The notes under the pieces were generated by a model that saw nothing but the letters and a program-made list of their open reading frames with translations, made no database searches and was not told where the DNA came from. Source: Candidatus Poseidonia sp. (lineage in GTDB: Archaea; Thermoplasmatota; Poseidoniia; Poseidoniales; Poseidoniaceae). From it: DNA of 6,791 nt. A program made the translations under genes and the position numbers. The stretch's first letter is position 1, and every line of letters begins with the position of its first letter. Shown here piece after piece: positions 6,359 to 6,791 of this stretch. The stretch lies in NCBI GenBank assembly GCA_023254365.1, contig JALRLQ010000078.1:1-6791 (forward strand). Reading direction: 5' to 3'.

Positions 6359-6791
6359 TCAAGCGGAGGCGTCCTGGACACCGTCGGCGTCGGTGTAGTA
6401 CTTCCCACAGGAGAAGCCACCGTTCGCATCGCTGGTATCGCCAGAGTACGAACAAATGTCGTAGCCAGCCGTTGCAGGGATGTCGCCGTTGTCAAGGAAG
6501 CTGATCAAGCCAGAGGCGCCCTCGTAGTCGGTGCCGACGGACTCAATGCCCTCAACAATCGTACCTCCGGCTTGGGAGGCCTTACCGATGATCATCGTGG
6601 CATCGTAGGCGGTCAGAACGTACTGCTTGATGCTGCCGACTTCGGCGGCATTAGCGTCGTAGCGTGCAGCGAAATCGCCGTAGGTGGTGTCACCAGCACG
6701 AGGTGCCGTGACCATCACGCCAGCAAGGTCGGCGTCGTCGCCAGCATAGCCTTCGTAGAGACCAACGCCAGCGGGACCGTCGCCGGAGAAG
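6359..6791 (-). CDS. livK: Substrate-binding protein of branched-chain amino acid ABC transporter (LivK-like), C-terminal part
   Basis: This is the 3' end of a periplasmic-binding-protein-like gene, open to the window edge with 143 residues visible. The full family length is usually about 370-450 aa, so the signal peptide and most of the binding site lie outside. The visible part matches the end of the LivK/Peripla_BP_6 fold: a TYGDFAARYDANAAEVGSI helix region, YVLTAYDATMIIGKASQAGG (the usual 'aYDA..ll..A' helix), then GASGLISFLDNGDIPATAGY, equivalent to the conserved 'G.i.FD.nGd' strand. It captures the substrate outside the cell and delivers it to the fused permease. The fragment is very acidic (22 Asp/Glu against 5 Lys/Arg) and has two Cys (codons at 6452-6454 and 6407-6409) 15 residues apart, which could form a disulfide. 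An apparent GTG start at 6718 is internal: homologous sequence continues upstream of it. Confidence 0.9.
   Translation of the reverse strand, partial: FSGDGPAGVGLYEGYAGDDADLAGVMVTAPRAGDTTYGDFAARYDANAAEVGSIKQYVLTAYDATMIIGKASQAGGTIVEGIESVGTDYEGASGLISFLDNGDIPATAGYDICSYSGDTSDANGGFSCGKYYTDADGVQDASA

Noticed and set aside
5841..6398. Plus-strand open frame of 185 codons opposite the permease N-terminus and the gap
   Set aside because: It is very rich in Arg, Ser and Thr, as expected from the complement of a membrane-protein gene, and crosses two minus-strand genes.
6716..6718. Apparent start codon (GTG) of a short 119-aa protein
   Set aside because: The frame stays open to the window edge, and the fragment matches the C-terminal part of a longer binding protein, so this is an internal Val codon.
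1..6791. CRISPR array, tRNA/rRNA genes, insertion sequence or phage genes
   Set aside because: No spaced direct repeats, no tRNA-like cloverleaf noticed, and no transposase or phage protein; nearly all of the sequence is explained by six genes.

Overview
The window is dense with genes, and all of them lie on the minus strand (read from high to low coordinates). It holds most of a branched-chain/hydrophobic amino acid ABC transporter operon of the LivK-LivHM-LivG-LivF type. This is followed by a separate-looking two-gene unit: a haem nitric oxide/oxygen-binding (H-NOX) sensor and a coiled-coil membrane protein that I do not recognise as a named family.

Layout in transcription order: the 3' end of the substrate-binding protein gene (6359-6791, cut by the window edge); a 102-nt gap with a strong RNA hairpin and small palindromes; one very long gene in which the two permeases LivH and LivM are fused with a TM2-like membrane module and a basic linker between them (2807-6256, 1149 aa); livG (2028-2810) and livF (1312-2031), each joined to the previous gene by an ATGA stop/start overlap; a 63-nt gap with a good TATA-type promoter; the H-NOX gene (703-1248); and the coiled-coil/two-TM/TerB-like protein (about 2-691, start uncertain). 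No stretch over 110 nt lacks a gene.

The transporter genes form one machine. The secreted binding protein captures a substrate (probably leucine, isoleucine, valine or a related amino acid) and delivers it to the fused permease, which the LivG and LivF ATPases drive. The H-NOX protein keeps the haem-ligand His and the YxSxR motif but lacks the distal Tyr linked to stable O2 binding, so it is probably a nitric oxide sensor. Its neighbour has a helix resembling the signalling coiled coils ahead of sensor-kinase outputs, but carries no kinase or cyclase. It may be a new kind of H-NOX effector.

Organism: uncertain. The GC content is moderate. The binding protein is strongly acidic, as is common in marine or salt-adapted secreted proteins. 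A TATA box sits about 25 nt upstream of the H-NOX ATG with no Shine-Dalgarno, which suits archaeal leaderless transcription, while inner genes have GGTGA/GGAGG sites. An uncultured marine euryarchaeon (for example Poseidoniales/Marine Group II) is my best guess, at low to moderate confidence. A bacterium is not excluded, and H-NOX is mainly known from bacteria and animals.
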